From: UBA11400 sp964473555 | Lineage (GTDB): Bacteria > Bacteroidota > Rhodothermia > Balneolales > HLUCCA01 | Direction: 5' to 3' | NCBI GenBank assembly: GCA_964473555.1 | Contig: CAYYPL010000001.1 | Coordinates: 62,001-126,000, forward strand | Length of the DNA stretch: 64,000 nt | Shown: positions 17,499 to 26,484 of the stretch, one piece after another | Numbering within the stretch: position 1 is the first letter of the stretch | Layout of the letters: the number at the start of each line of letters is the position of its first letter | Made by a program: the position numbers and the translations under genes | Notes under the pieces: generated by a model | The model's input: the letters and a program-made list of their open reading frames with translations, nothing else | The model's database searches: none | Told to the model about the DNA's origin: nothing

Positions 17499-19013
17499 TT
17501 AGTGTCCACTGCCCGAAGTAACTGTTTGACTCAAATCATGATCCTCAGGCTCTTTTACCAATGCCCAGGCAAATCCCGAAATTGCAACGGTAACGGCACA
17601 GACAACAAATGTGATGCCCTTATCTGCTGCTCCATCAATCAACTCTCCAATACCTAAACTGGCTACCAGCTGGGGTAGCACGACCGAAAGATTAAATAGT
17701 CCCATATATAGCCCCATCTTCGATTTAGGGATTTTTTGGGACATGATGGCAAAGGGAAGCGAAATCGTTGCCGACCATCCAATTCCTACCACTGCCATCA
17801 GAGCATAGATCACTATAGGTGAAGTACCCATAATCAGAAGACCTGCATATCCGGCCGACATGATGAAGATACTGATCATGTGGGTTTTGACTCTTCCGAT
17901 TTTAGCAGCCAGTGGTTCCAACACAAAAGCAGGTAGCAACGCAGCTACCAGGTTCAAGGCAAAAAAGCTCCAGGAAATAATTTGTCCCAGTTCCGTGTTA
18001 TCTACCGCTGGCATTCTGTACTGAACTGCTGCGAATAAATAGATGAACATGGTTTGGACACCTATCCAGGTGAAAGAATGTGCTGCCAGTACTTTCTGAA
18101 ACCCAATAAGTCCCGCTTCTTCACGGGATTTCCCGGACTCTGAGCTCAATAATGCTTTAATAATTACAGCTGCAGTAAATACCGCGCATATCATTTCAAC
18201 AATGTGTCCGTCTATGTGTACCCATCCGAAACGTCCGGCAAAAGCATAGATAGAGTAGATCAAGAACCCCCAGAGTGGATAAATCGTCTTGAGAATTTCC
18301 AGCAAACTATCTTTTGGGTCCACTGCCTGTGAATCAGAAACGTCTCGTTGTGCATTTCCAGCAGCTCGCGGGGTTAATTCGGCCATTGATTCGTCATCCA
18401 GATGTCTGGGCTCTTTGATGAAGAACGGTGGGATTAGAGAAAATACTAATACCAATCCAACTCCGACATAGATTAGGACCATGTTCCCGTAGAGTGCCCC
18501 GATCAAATAGGCCATCACGCCAAAGGTTCCGGACACGGTTTGCATCCAGGTGTATCCTCGTGTTCTGGGTCTGCCTTCGGGGGTGACATCCGCTATAATC
18601 GAACGCGTGGGATTAAAACTTATGTTAATGGCCAGATCAAGGGTTAGGGTAACAGTCACAGCTACCCCTAAAATAGCCTCAATTCCCATTGCCGAGGATA
18701 TGACTCCGATATTGGGTAATGCGAGTAGCATCAGGGCCGACAGGAGTCCCCCGATAAGGATGAATGGCCGCCGTCGACCGTCCCAAAACCAGACTTTATC
18801 GGAGATGATACCAATAAATACCTGACCGATTATGCCAGCCAGTGGACCCGCCGCCCAAACCAGCCCCACATCTTTGATATCCAGTCCGTATTGGGTACTT
18901 AATATCCAGCTCAGTGCAGAAATCTGGACCGAGAGTGCGAATCCCATGGCCGTTGCCGGTAACGCAAGCAACGCATAAAATGAATGCGTAAGTTTTTTTT
19001 GAATGTCGAGCAT
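17499..19013 (-). CDS. MFS sugar transporter (SLC45/GPH-like)
   Basis: A 504-residue protein with about 12 TM helices. The loop between TM2 and TM3 carries DKVWFWDGRRRPFIL (the DxxxxxxGRRRPF pattern of the SLC45/sucrose-maltose transporter branch). ISFNPTRSIIADVTP in TM4-TM5 is likewise typical, and a charged central loop (KEPRHLDDESMAE) separates the two halves. Bacteroidota homologues are usually maltose or sucrose proton symporters near glycosidases and LacI regulators. Neither is adjacent here, so the substrate stays open. The ATG at 19013 gives the usual short N terminus before TM1. Confidence 0.82.
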   Translation of the reverse strand: MLDIQKKLTHSFYALLALPATAMGFALSVQISALSWILSTQYGLDIKDVGLVWAAGPLAGIIGQVFIGIISDKVWFWDGRRRPFILIGGLLSALMLLALPNIGVISSAMGIEAILGVAVTVTLTLDLAINISFNPTRSIIADVTPEGRPRTRGYTWMQTVSGTFGVMAYLIGALYGNMVLIYVGVGLVLVFSLIPPFFIKEPRHLDDESMAELTPRAAGNAQRDVSDSQAVDPKDSLLEILKTIYPLWGFLIYSIYAFAGRFGWVHIDGHIVEMICAVFTAAVIIKALLSSESGKSREEAGLIGFQKVLAAHSFTWIGVQTMFIYLFAAVQYRMPAVDNTELGQIISWSFFALNLVAALLPAFVLEPLAAKIGRVKTHMISIFIMSAGYAGLLIMGTSPIVIYALMAVVGIGWSATISLPFAIMSQKIPKSKMGLYMGLFNLSVVLPQLVASLGIGELIDGAADKGITFVVCAVTVAISGFAWALVKEPEDHDLSQTVTSGSGH

Positions 19014-19142
19014 AGGTGTAAATCGAGGGTTTTTCGTACGAAATTGGCGTTAACACAATGATTGCTTCGAATGCAACGCGGCTACAACATAGTCTATGAT
19101 AGCGCTTACATAACTGAAGTCTGAATTTGCCTGTTTTACACG

Positions 19143-19161
19143 AAGATTCAAAAAGAATCTT
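19143..19161. other. Perfect 7-bp hairpin in a 217-bp gap
   Basis: AAGATTC (19143-19149), AAAAA loop and GAATCTT (19155-19161) lie between the MFS gene and the glycosylase gene. It is about 70 nt downstream of the glycosylase stop on the same strand and about 130 nt upstream of the MFS start. It might be a weak terminator for the glycosylase or part of the MFS control region. I see nothing else identifiable in 19014-19231. Confidence 0.25.
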
Positions 19162-19231
19162 TATATGTGCCGGACGATACCCTCGCGTTGGCACGCTACC
19201 GTTGCATGGAACGTGCTGAAATCGGTATAGG

Positions 19232-20191
19232 TCAGGACTTCTTCCGGGATGCGGCTTTGCGTTTTTCGCTCAAGACCCAGTTTGCAAAAAGATACTCCAG
19301 TGCAACAGCCTCATAGCCCTTCCAGTGTTTGATCAACGCCTGGAACTGCTTCTCTGAGATTTTATTCGGATCTTTACCATAGCTCAGAGTTATCCAGTAT
19401 CTCAATCCAGTCTCATTGCCCTCTTTGTCAATTCGAGGGGGAAAAATGGCATCGGTTCGATTTCGATAGAACAACAAGTCTTGGGCCGTGGTTGGGCCAA
19501 TTCCCCTAATCTGTACCATTCGGTCGATGAAATCTTGGGGAGGTAAGACTTCCAATTCGTCAAGGTCGAGATTGCCAGATACCACTTCATGGGCAAGCCC
19601 CACCACGTACTCTCCTTTACGAAGCGAAAGGCCATACTTTTTCATCCCCTCAGGATCGCCACCCACCAGCTGATGCGGCCGTGGCCAGCTGGCAATCGGG
19701 CCACCGGGGCCATCTAATCGGGTACCATATGCTTCCCTGACACCATACACCATTTTTCGGGCCGTAGGTTTGTGGGAAATCTGAGTCTGAATGACCCTGT
19801 TCACGGTATCTTCGAAAAGATTTGCCCTCGACAAGCGTTTAAATCCATACAATTCATGAAACTTTGGTGCTAACACGGGATCATCGCTGGCAGCTTCGTA
19901 AAGGGGTTTCAAGTCGATGTCACATCCAAGAATCCTACGGATTGCACGGGTCGCTTTGCGTTGCTCTTCTTCAGTTATCGTTTCCGCACTTGAGACTGTA
20001 AAGACCGGATGTTCTACATCTCCATTAAAATGTATGGTCATCAGACAATCCCGATTACCGACAGGAATTGGCCGGGTAAATCCCTGTTCAAAGATCAGCA
20101 TGGGATCGTGTTCGTGATCGAAATATTGGTCAATATCCAGGCACAGGAAAAAGTCGTGTGGGGCGATGGATGTGATGGTCCATGTTTTCAT
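19232..20191 (-). CDS. AlkA-like DNA-3-methyladenine glycosylase (HhH-GPD)
   Basis: A 319-residue protein with an AlkA-like N-terminal beta domain (HDFFLCLDIDQYF) and an HhH-GPD core. FEDTVNRVIQTQISHKPTARKMV corresponds to the first helices. The helix-hairpin-helix is MVQIRGIGPTTAQDLLFYRNR (about residues 237-257), and the following segment is DAIFPPRIDKEGNETGLR. It excises alkylated bases from DNA in base-excision repair. The usual FP(A/R)xDxxL loop with its catalytic aspartate is altered. An Asp is present (PPRID), but about seven residues (KEGNETG) appear inserted next to it. A structural check is needed before calling it fully active. It probably shares a leftward transcript with the membrane protein upstream. 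Confidence 0.75.
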   Translation of the reverse strand: MKTWTITSIAPHDFFLCLDIDQYFDHEHDPMLIFEQGFTRPIPVGNRDCLMTIHFNGDVEHPVFTVSSAETITEEEQRKATRAIRRILGCDIDLKPLYEAASDDPVLAPKFHELYGFKRLSRANLFEDTVNRVIQTQISHKPTARKMVYGVREAYGTRLDGPGGPIASWPRPHQLVGGDPEGMKKYGLSLRKGEYVVGLAHEVVSGNLDLDELEVLPPQDFIDRMVQIRGIGPTTAQDLLFYRNRTDAIFPPRIDKEGNETGLRYWITLSYGKDPNKISEKQFQALIKHWKGYEAVALEYLFANWVLSEKRKAASRKKS

Positions 20192-20224
20192 GGGAGTATT
20201 TGATTTAACGCTAAATACGAAATT

Positions 20225-20590
20225 TCAGTAGAATCTGAGCATCTTCAGAAGCAAAAAAAAGTAGATGGACACGTGCACGGCCAACCACGGAGTGGGTTTT
20301 ACCTTGATGTATTTATATCGAACGACTATCGGCAACACCACAAAAAGTAAAAAAACCGCAGTCATACTTATCCAGATACCCATTTGACCAAATAAATAAA
20401 TCCGGATCCATGCCCAAATCGTTTCAGTCACAGTAGTCCAACCAACGAGACCATTCAGTGCTCTGTCAATTTTCAACAGAAAATCGGTATCCCACAACAA
20501 AAGGTGTAAAAATAGCCCAACCACAAAAATGGTACCATTCAATGCCAGGTAAGTTCTTTTTAAGGTCATATATCGGGATTGAGTTGACAT
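20225..20590 (-). CDS. Small membrane protein of unknown function
   Basis: A 121-residue hydrophobic protein with three or four predicted TM segments: TYLALNGTIFVVGLFLHLLL near residue 14, a long stretch at about 60-90 (GIWISMTAVFLLFVVLPIVV), and WLAVHVSIYFFLLLKML at the C terminus. I recognise no family. It precedes the AlkA-like gene by 33 nt on the same strand. Confidence 0.55.
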   Translation of the reverse strand: MSTQSRYMTLKRTYLALNGTIFVVGLFLHLLLWDTDFLLKIDRALNGLVGWTTVTETIWAWIRIYLFGQMGIWISMTAVFLLFVVLPIVVRYKYIKVKPTPWLAVHVSIYFFLLLKMLRFY

Positions 20591-20716
20591 AGCATCTAAA
20601 GATACACATTATTGTGAGTGGTATGTATTTATAGGTTTAAATTATGCGGAGTCGTCTCATTCAATAGTCGAATCTCGTATATTCAGAGCTGTCACGAATT
20701 ATAGAAAGGTCATTTT

Positions 20717-22378
20717 ATGAAAAAACTTTGGTACGTCTTTACATTAATTTTCCTCATTTCCTGCTCAAATGAGCCCGAAATTACGGTGATCTATCAGGTC
20801 AACGGGTATACACTTACGTCAACCAATACAGGTGCATTGAAATTTGATGCCATAGCCATTCAGGATGGTAAGGTTTTGGCAACTGGCTCCCAAGCCGATC
20901 TGGACGCTGCATATCCTGGGGCAACCCGAGTAGATGCTCAGGGAAAAACAATGATTCCTGGATTGATAGATGCACATGCCCATGTCATGGGACTTGGTGA
21001 GTCTATTCTGAATGTGAATGTCATGGGAATCAGGACTCTTGATGAAACTCTCCTGAAAATCCGTGAATATGCCGAACAGTTTCCCGATCTGGCATGGGTT
21101 CAGGGTCGTGGCTGGAATCAGGTATTATGGCCTGAAAATGCGTTCCCAACGGCACAAGATCTGGACAGTGTGGTAAGTGACCGACCTGTTTGGCTGGCAC
21201 GGGTCGACGGACACGCAGGCTGGGCCAACAGTATAGCGATGCAGCGTGCGGGAATTACACGCGACACTCCGGATCCCGATGGTGGCGCAATAATTAAAGA
21301 TGCGAATGGTGAGCCAACAGGTGTGCTCATAGACAAAGCAATGGATCTGATTGAAGCACAAATCCCGGCGCCTACGGTTGATGAACAACGCCTTGCCCTG
21401 GTGGCTTCCCTGGAGGAAATGCGTGCAGTCGGACTTACCGGGGTGCACGACGCTGGAACAGGAGTAACCGCATTTCAGCTCATGAAAGAACTGGCCGACA
21501 AAGGTGAACTGACTACACGTATCTATGGTATGATCAGTGGCGCCGGTGAAGTTTTTGATGAGCTTTCAAAGAATGGCCCTATAGAAGGCTATGCCAGGGA
21601 TAGATTGTATCTTCGAAGCGTTAAACTCTACTCAGATGGAGCTCTGGGAAGTCGGGGCGCTGCTATGATCGAGCCCTACAGTGATGATCCCGATAATTAC
21701 GGACTTCTTTTCAATACGGAAGAGCAGTTCACTGCAATGATTGAAAAAGTAGTAGCTGCTGGATTTCAGGCTGGCATTCACGCCATTGGAGATAACGGTA
21801 ACCGGACCATCCTGAACGCATTCGAAAATGTTCGTAATACCCATGGCGACAAAGGGTTACGTCACCGAATAGAGCATTCTCAAATCGTTGCTACAGATGA
21901 TATCCCGCGCTTCAAGGAACTCGACATCATTGCATCCATGCAACCTACTCACGCTACCAGTGACATGAACATGGCTGAGAATCGTGTGGGTCCGGTCAGG
22001 ATTCTAGGCGGATATGCATGGAGAACTTTTTTGGATCAGGGTACCGTCATAGCTGCTGGTTCTGATTTTCCCGTTGAGCTGTCAAATCCTTTTCATGGGC
22101 TCTATTCAGCTGTTACCCGACAAGATCACCAGGGTATGCCAACTGGTGGATGGTATCCGAATCAACGGATTTCTCGGGAAGAGGCACTTCACGGATTTAC
22201 TTTAGGCGCTGCTTATGCCGGACATATGGAACAGGTAGTTGGCTCACTCGAACCTGGTAAATGGGCAGACTTTCTGTTCATCGACCGAGACTATTTCACA
22301 ATTCCAGATTCCGAAATCTGGCAAATCCGGGTTCTGGAAACCTGGGTGGCCGGAGAACCGGTATTTAAAGCTGAGTAA
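20717..22378 (+). CDS. YtcJ-like amidohydrolase lipoprotein
   Basis: A 553-residue exported lipoprotein (signal with lipobox LISCS, so acylated Cys at about residue 16). The fold is that of the YtcJ / N-substituted-formamide deformylase branch: IDAHAHVMGLG (metal HxH), DRPVWLARVDGHAGWANS, AIGDNGNRTILNAFE, RHRIEHSQIV and IAAGSDFPVE (catalytic Asp) in the expected order, then EPGKWADFLFID. YtcJ-type enzymes hydrolyse amide-like substrates; the natural substrate is unknown. It stands alone on the + strand and is followed by a long hairpin shared with the DNA ligase gene. Confidence 0.85.
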   Translation: MKKLWYVFTLIFLISCSNEPEITVIYQVNGYTLTSTNTGALKFDAIAIQDGKVLATGSQADLDAAYPGATRVDAQGKTMIPGLIDAHAHVMGLGESILNVNVMGIRTLDETLLKIREYAEQFPDLAWVQGRGWNQVLWPENAFPTAQDLDSVVSDRPVWLARVDGHAGWANSIAMQRAGITRDTPDPDGGAIIKDANGEPTGVLIDKAMDLIEAQIPAPTVDEQRLALVASLEEMRAVGLTGVHDAGTGVTAFQLMKELADKGELTTRIYGMISGAGEVFDELSKNGPIEGYARDRLYLRSVKLYSDGALGSRGAAMIEPYSDDPDNYGLLFNTEEQFTAMIEKVVAAGFQAGIHAIGDNGNRTILNAFENVRNTHGDKGLRHRIEHSQIVATDDIPRFKELDIIASMQPTHATSDMNMAENRVGPVRILGGYAWRTFLDQGTVIAAGSDFPVELSNPFHGLYSAVTRQDHQGMPTGGWYPNQRISREEALHGFTLGAAYAGHMEQVVGSLEPGKWADFLFIDRDYFTIPDSEIWQIRVLETWVAGEPVFKAE

Positions 22379-22390
22379 CCTGTAATACCC

Positions 22391-22427
22391 AACACAGGGT
22401 TCGATGTTCAGCATCAAACCCTGTGTT
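22391..22427. terminator. Long hairpin between convergent genes
   Basis: Arms 22391-22406 and 22412-22427 pair at 15 of 16 positions around a 5-nt loop. There is no good T-tract, but the position just downstream of ytcJ-like and just past the ligase stop fits a bidirectional transcription stop. Confidence 0.75.
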
Positions 22428-22432
22428 TCAAA

Positions 22433-24181
22433 TTAAATAAAAGACGGATCCTGTTCTTGAGATTTCCGGTTCTTTTTACTTTTCAGCTCGTACAATCGGG
22501 CAACTTCTGATAAAGTGTCCACTTCAGAGGCTGGTTTATCCCACCGTATTGCCCTAAATCTCGGAAATCTGAGCGTAAATCCAGCTTTTGTCCGTTTGTT
22601 GACCTGAATTTCATCGAATTCAATCTCTACGACTAGTTTTGGTTTCACCATTAATGTCGGGCCAAACTTTTCCAGAATCAGCGGCTTCAATTCGTTATTA
22701 AGACGCTTGAGTTCCTCATCTGTATATCCTCCATAGGCTTTGCCAATCGGAATGAAATCCTGCCCAAAATCTTCCGGATTTTCAACTTTGATTCCCAACG
22801 TGAAATCCGAGTACATACCTCCTCGCTTACCACTACCTGCATGAGCATACAGGATCACCGTATCCAGTGATCCACCCGGTTTTTTTACCTTTAACCAGGT
22901 TCGTTTTCGTTGCCCAAAATCATATGTGCTACTGGATTTCTTCAGAATAAGTCCCTCATTTCCATGGGCAAGTGCCTTTATAAAGAGTGCCTCAACGTCG
23001 TTTGCATCCCTGACAGGATAACGGGAAACGCGCCTTACGTCGTATTTGGTGCACACCCAATCCAGTAGTTCGAGTCTCTGCGCCACAGGTTGCTTGAATA
23101 ACGTCTCCCCCTCATGATAGAGCAAATCAAAAGCGACAAAAACTACCGGATAGTCTTGCAGGAGTTTCGAAGTCGGATACTTCACTCCCATTCGTTTCTG
23201 CAACCATTGAAAGGACTGTATGGTGTTGTCGGTGAAGACACAAATCTCACCATCCATGAGTACCTCTGGCAACCCTGTCTCTGATTTTAGTCTGAATTGA
23301 TCAACCAGTTCAGGGAATGATTTTGATATACTGTTCAGGTCCCGTGAATATAACTCGACCCTACCCCTGGAGACATGAAGTTGACATCGCATTCCATCAA
23401 ACTTCTCCTCTGCGTGATATTCAGCTAACGCGTCATCCACTTCACGGTCATAAGGAGCCGCGAGCATAAAGGCCACCGGACGAAAGAGTTCAAATTCAGC
23501 ATCGTTGAGAAGATTGTTTCTTGCAAGCACAGCCGTTTCTCCAAGACTACCCGTTACCATATGTGCATAACGTGTCCTGTCGATGTCAGCCTTAAAAGCC
23601 AAACTAATGGCTTGCAAAATGCTTCGGGATTCAAATCCAATTCGAAGACTCCCCCCACTCATGATTCTGATAAAATATTTGATCTCAACCGGAGTCATCA
23701 TCGACCAAATCCGCTGTAATGCGGCGTGTTTCTCATCCCTTTTTTTACAATGCCTGAGCAATTCGTAGTGATGTAGTACCGTTTCCAGGGTCAGTGATTC
23801 CGGCTCACGTTTCGAGGTACCGGTTATTGTATTCCCCATTAGCTTCGAAATTACCTCCGATGAGCTTCCTGTTGCAACCCGTGAGGGTCTGAATACAGCC
23901 TCGAAGTCTATTTCGAGATAATCACACGCGCATTGAGCAATAGTAGCGTGTCCGATTGACACGCGTTCGCCACTCGAGATCGAAAAAGCACCTTCTCCCA
24001 TGAACCGACAAGCTAGCTCTAATGCTTTGTCAGATTTAATCTGCTTGAGATACTCACTGAAAAATTCAATTTTTTCGCTCGTTTTCCGTGTTTCTGCGAT
24101 TAATTGAGCGAGTTCACAAAATTCCTGAAACTCGTTGGTATCGTTCCATTTTTCCAGTATTTCTTTGACATCAAACTGCAT
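22433..24181 (-). CDS. ATP-dependent DNA ligase (ligase-associated repair type)
   Basis: A 582-residue ATP-dependent ligase. The N-terminal DNA-binding domain (1-230) is followed by the adenylation domain with catalytic Lys260 in EEKFDGMR, then LYSRDLNSISKSFPEL, LMDGEICVF, FVAFDLLYHEG, EGLILKKSSSTYDFG and TWLKVKK (motifs III to V). The OB-fold with DTVILYAHAGSGKRGG completes it. This architecture is like archaeal/eukaryotic ligase I and the bacterial 'ligase-associated' cassette ligases. Its start overlaps the exonuclease stop by one base (TGATG), so the two are coupled and probably work together on DNA ends. The helicase and phosphoesterase members of the usual cassette are not adjacent. Confidence 0.9.
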   Translation of the reverse strand: MQFDVKEILEKWNDTNEFQEFCELAQLIAETRKTSEKIEFFSEYLKQIKSDKALELACRFMGEGAFSISSGERVSIGHATIAQCACDYLEIDFEAVFRPSRVATGSSSEVISKLMGNTITGTSKREPESLTLETVLHHYELLRHCKKRDEKHAALQRIWSMMTPVEIKYFIRIMSGGSLRIGFESRSILQAISLAFKADIDRTRYAHMVTGSLGETAVLARNNLLNDAEFELFRPVAFMLAAPYDREVDDALAEYHAEEKFDGMRCQLHVSRGRVELYSRDLNSISKSFPELVDQFRLKSETGLPEVLMDGEICVFTDNTIQSFQWLQKRMGVKYPTSKLLQDYPVVFVAFDLLYHEGETLFKQPVAQRLELLDWVCTKYDVRRVSRYPVRDANDVEALFIKALAHGNEGLILKKSSSTYDFGQRKRTWLKVKKPGGSLDTVILYAHAGSGKRGGMYSDFTLGIKVENPEDFGQDFIPIGKAYGGYTDEELKRLNNELKPLILEKFGPTLMVKPKLVVEIEFDEIQVNKRTKAGFTLRFPRFRAIRWDKPASEVDTLSEVARLYELKSKKNRKSQEQDPSFI

Positions 24182-25167
24182 CAGAACTCCTCCGGTTGTT
24201 CCAACCCAAATGGTGAAGAGGAAATGCCCTCTAAAGATAAATAGTGTTGAACTACATCCGGATTAGGAGTGTGGGTGATGTAGACATGCTTAGGGCGCAG
24301 TTGTTTGCACAACTCGATAAGCTCAAAGAAATCAATGTGATCAGATAGGGGGATCAACGCATCTATCGCTTGTTGAGCTCTTCGGGCTTCCAGATCGGCC
24401 CAACCTGAGCAATAGGCAATGCGCTTATTCTTTACCTTTTGCATCACCCCTGAATCCAGAAATGACATGGGAATAACAAGGATAGAATCATCCATAATCT
24501 CTGATCCAATTTTGGAATAAGAACCCATATGGAATCCGTACTCTTCGTAGACCTTACACAGCCCATAGGCTCCTGAGTGAACTTGTATCGGAATGTTCAA
24601 AGGAGCAAGAGCCATCATCACTTCTTGTGCCTTACCCAGTGTGTACGTGATGAATACGGGGATGTCGCCTTTGCTTCTGGAATGCAGGGCAAATGTTCGG
24701 ATGTCATTGAACAACTCGTCGTGCGTTTTCCACTTATAAATGGGTAAAGAAAAGGTTGCTTCGGTGATCAAATAATCAACGTCCTGCGGACACATAAAAC
24801 CTTCCGAACACGGAGAAGGGGGATTTCTGTAGTCTCCGGTGTAAAGTACTGAACCTGCATCCGTTTCAACATACGTCATTGCAGAACCAAGGATATGTCC
24901 AGCTGGAAAAAAAGTGACACTTGCCTGGCCGAGCTCTATTTTTCTACCAAAGGGTAATTCCGTAATGTGACCCCTGAACCCTCTCACTCGCATCAAAGCC
25001 GCTGTCGGGGGAGTGGCATAAACGGCCAGATGTCTGTTACCTGGAACGTGATCAGCATGTGCATGCGAGATAAATATATGACGGGCCAGATCCGACCCAA
25101 CATCTAATCCAATGTCATAGTCGGGAAGCAGGATCCCATGGTAGCCACCTTTTTCAATGCGCATCAT
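24181..25167 (-). CDS. Ligase-associated DNA exonuclease (metallo-beta-lactamase fold)
   Basis: A 328-residue MBL-fold nuclease. The metal site is SHAHADH (residues 34-40), with AGHILGSAMTYVE and LYTGDYRNPP carrying the next His and Asp, and ITHTPNPDV near the C terminus. The layout matches the beta-CASP-less nucleases found beside ATP-dependent ligases in bacteria (the TIGR04122-type family, related to Artemis/SNM1). It likely trims DNA ends before ligation. It ends in the coupled overlap with the ligase gene. Confidence 0.88.
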   Translation of the reverse strand: MMRIEKGGYHGILLPDYDIGLDVGSDLARHIFISHAHADHVPGNRHLAVYATPPTAALMRVRGFRGHITELPFGRKIELGQASVTFFPAGHILGSAMTYVETDAGSVLYTGDYRNPPSPCSEGFMCPQDVDYLITEATFSLPIYKWKTHDELFNDIRTFALHSRSKGDIPVFITYTLGKAQEVMMALAPLNIPIQVHSGAYGLCKVYEEYGFHMGSYSKIGSEIMDDSILVIPMSFLDSGVMQKVKNKRIAYCSGWADLEARRAQQAIDALIPLSDHIDFFELIELCKQLRPKHVYITHTPNPDVVQHYLSLEGISSSPFGLEQPEEF

Positions 25168-25220
25168 CTAGTGTCGATTATTCAATAGGATATAGGCGAA
25201 TCACAAGGCTGGATCTTGCG

Positions 25221-25631
25221 TCACGATACGTGGATATACCACATCACAAGACTTAACAGGGCAAATGTAATCAAAAATAGACCAGCCTTTTTCGTCATTG
25301 AGATTAATCCTTGCCTTTTCGAGGGTAACATACCTTTAATGTCATCCCAACGTGTCAATAGCCTTCCAAATACGAAAATCAGTATACATCCAAACAGCGA
25401 ATACACCAACCCAGTGGTATAAAACGGAAATAGGGACACAAAAAATGAAACAAATGTCACCATACTGAAATATTTCAGCCATTTGATCAGCAATACTGGT
25501 GTATGACCCTTCTCAGCTGTCTTGATCAGATAGTTTGTCATTCGTTCCGGATGTCGGAGCAAAACAACACCAAACCAGAGAAACAGTACCCCAACAAGCA
25601 TGTAGATGACTAAAAACCAGGCATATGACAT
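25221..25631 (-). CDS. Membrane protein of unknown function between tatD and the exonuclease
   Basis: A 136-residue protein with four hydrophobic segments (about 3-24, 51-72, 72-92 and 112-132). A charged loop is present (RHPERMTNYLIKTAEKGHTP). I do not recognise a family. It lies 4 nt after tatD on the same strand, so it is cotranscribed with it. Confidence 0.55.
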   Translation of the reverse strand: MSYAWFLVIYMLVGVLFLWFGVVLLRHPERMTNYLIKTAEKGHTPVLLIKWLKYFSMVTFVSFFVSLFPFYTTGLVYSLFGCILIFVFGRLLTRWDDIKGMLPSKRQGLISMTKKAGLFLITFALLSLVMWYIHVS

Positions 25632-25635
25632 AATT

Positions 25636-26406
25636 TCACGTGTTTAATTTGAATAATGACCGGGCGTTTTCCGAAGTGATACGGTCTATTTCAACCAGGG
25701 GAAGTCCGAATAGCTCGCTTAACTTTATCCCAGCCAGACTGGTAAAAGCGGGCTCATTACGTTTCCCACGATGGGGAACAGGTGCCAGATAAGGAGCATC
25801 CGTCTCTAAAATCAGTTTTTCTAATGGCAACTGGGACACTGTTGTACCCACACCCCCATTTTTAAACGTGACCACTCCACCAATTCCCAGAAGTAGTCCC
25901 AGATCAATAGCTCGTTTCCCCTCATCTATTGTCCCATTGAAGCAATGCCACACTCCATTCAGGCGTCCGTCCTGTTCCCGTTCAATGATATCAAGCAGGT
26001 CTTGGGTACTTTCCCGATTATGAAGTACAAGGGGTTTATTCATTTGCTTGGCAATGGAACAGTGCAAGTGAAGTGCCTTTTTTTGCTCAGACACAAACTC
26101 AGTGCTCCAGTAATAGTCGAGTCCGGATTCACCAATTGCGATCACATCCGGCCTTTCACACCACAAAATCAGTGCCCGTTCATTTAAATCGGCTCTTACA
26201 TCGCAGGGATGAATCCCTGCCATTCGATGTAGCCTGACCGTGGAATTGCTGGTAGCCCGAATCAGGGAATCCATCTGGACTTCTGAGGCAAAATCAATGG
26301 CGGGCAACAAAATATCTGTTATATTAGCCTGAACTGCCCGTTCAAGGACTTCTTGTAAATCGTTTTTGAACTCGGGGAGGTATAGGTGTGCATGTGTATC
26401 AATCAT
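25636..26406 (-). CDS. tatD: TatD-family metal-dependent deoxyribonuclease
   Basis: A 256-residue TIM-barrel hydrolase complete for its family (about 255-265). Motifs are MIDTHAHLYL (metal HxH), GIHPCDV, IGESGLDYYW, KPLVLHNRES, GVWHCFNG and LILETDAPYLAP (catalytic Asp). TatD enzymes are 3'-5' exonucleases or DNases tied to DNA repair and degradation. The ATG at 26406 is preferred; the upstream TTG at 26412 would only add two residues. Its neighbours downstream (exonuclease and ligase) suggest a nucleic-acid repair transcript, inferred from the close spacing. Confidence 0.9.
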   Translation of the reverse strand: MIDTHAHLYLPEFKNDLQEVLERAVQANITDILLPAIDFASEVQMDSLIRATSNSTVRLHRMAGIHPCDVRADLNERALILWCERPDVIAIGESGLDYYWSTEFVSEQKKALHLHCSIAKQMNKPLVLHNRESTQDLLDIIEREQDGRLNGVWHCFNGTIDEGKRAIDLGLLLGIGGVVTFKNGGVGTTVSQLPLEKLILETDAPYLAPVPHRGKRNEPAFTSLAGIKLSELFGLPLVEIDRITSENARSLFKLNT

Positions 26407-26484
26407 GCCCAAATATACAAACCCTGGAGCTTTGTTGTCCGACGGATGCGACCTCGGCTGATGATCAAAATTTATCTGATATTT

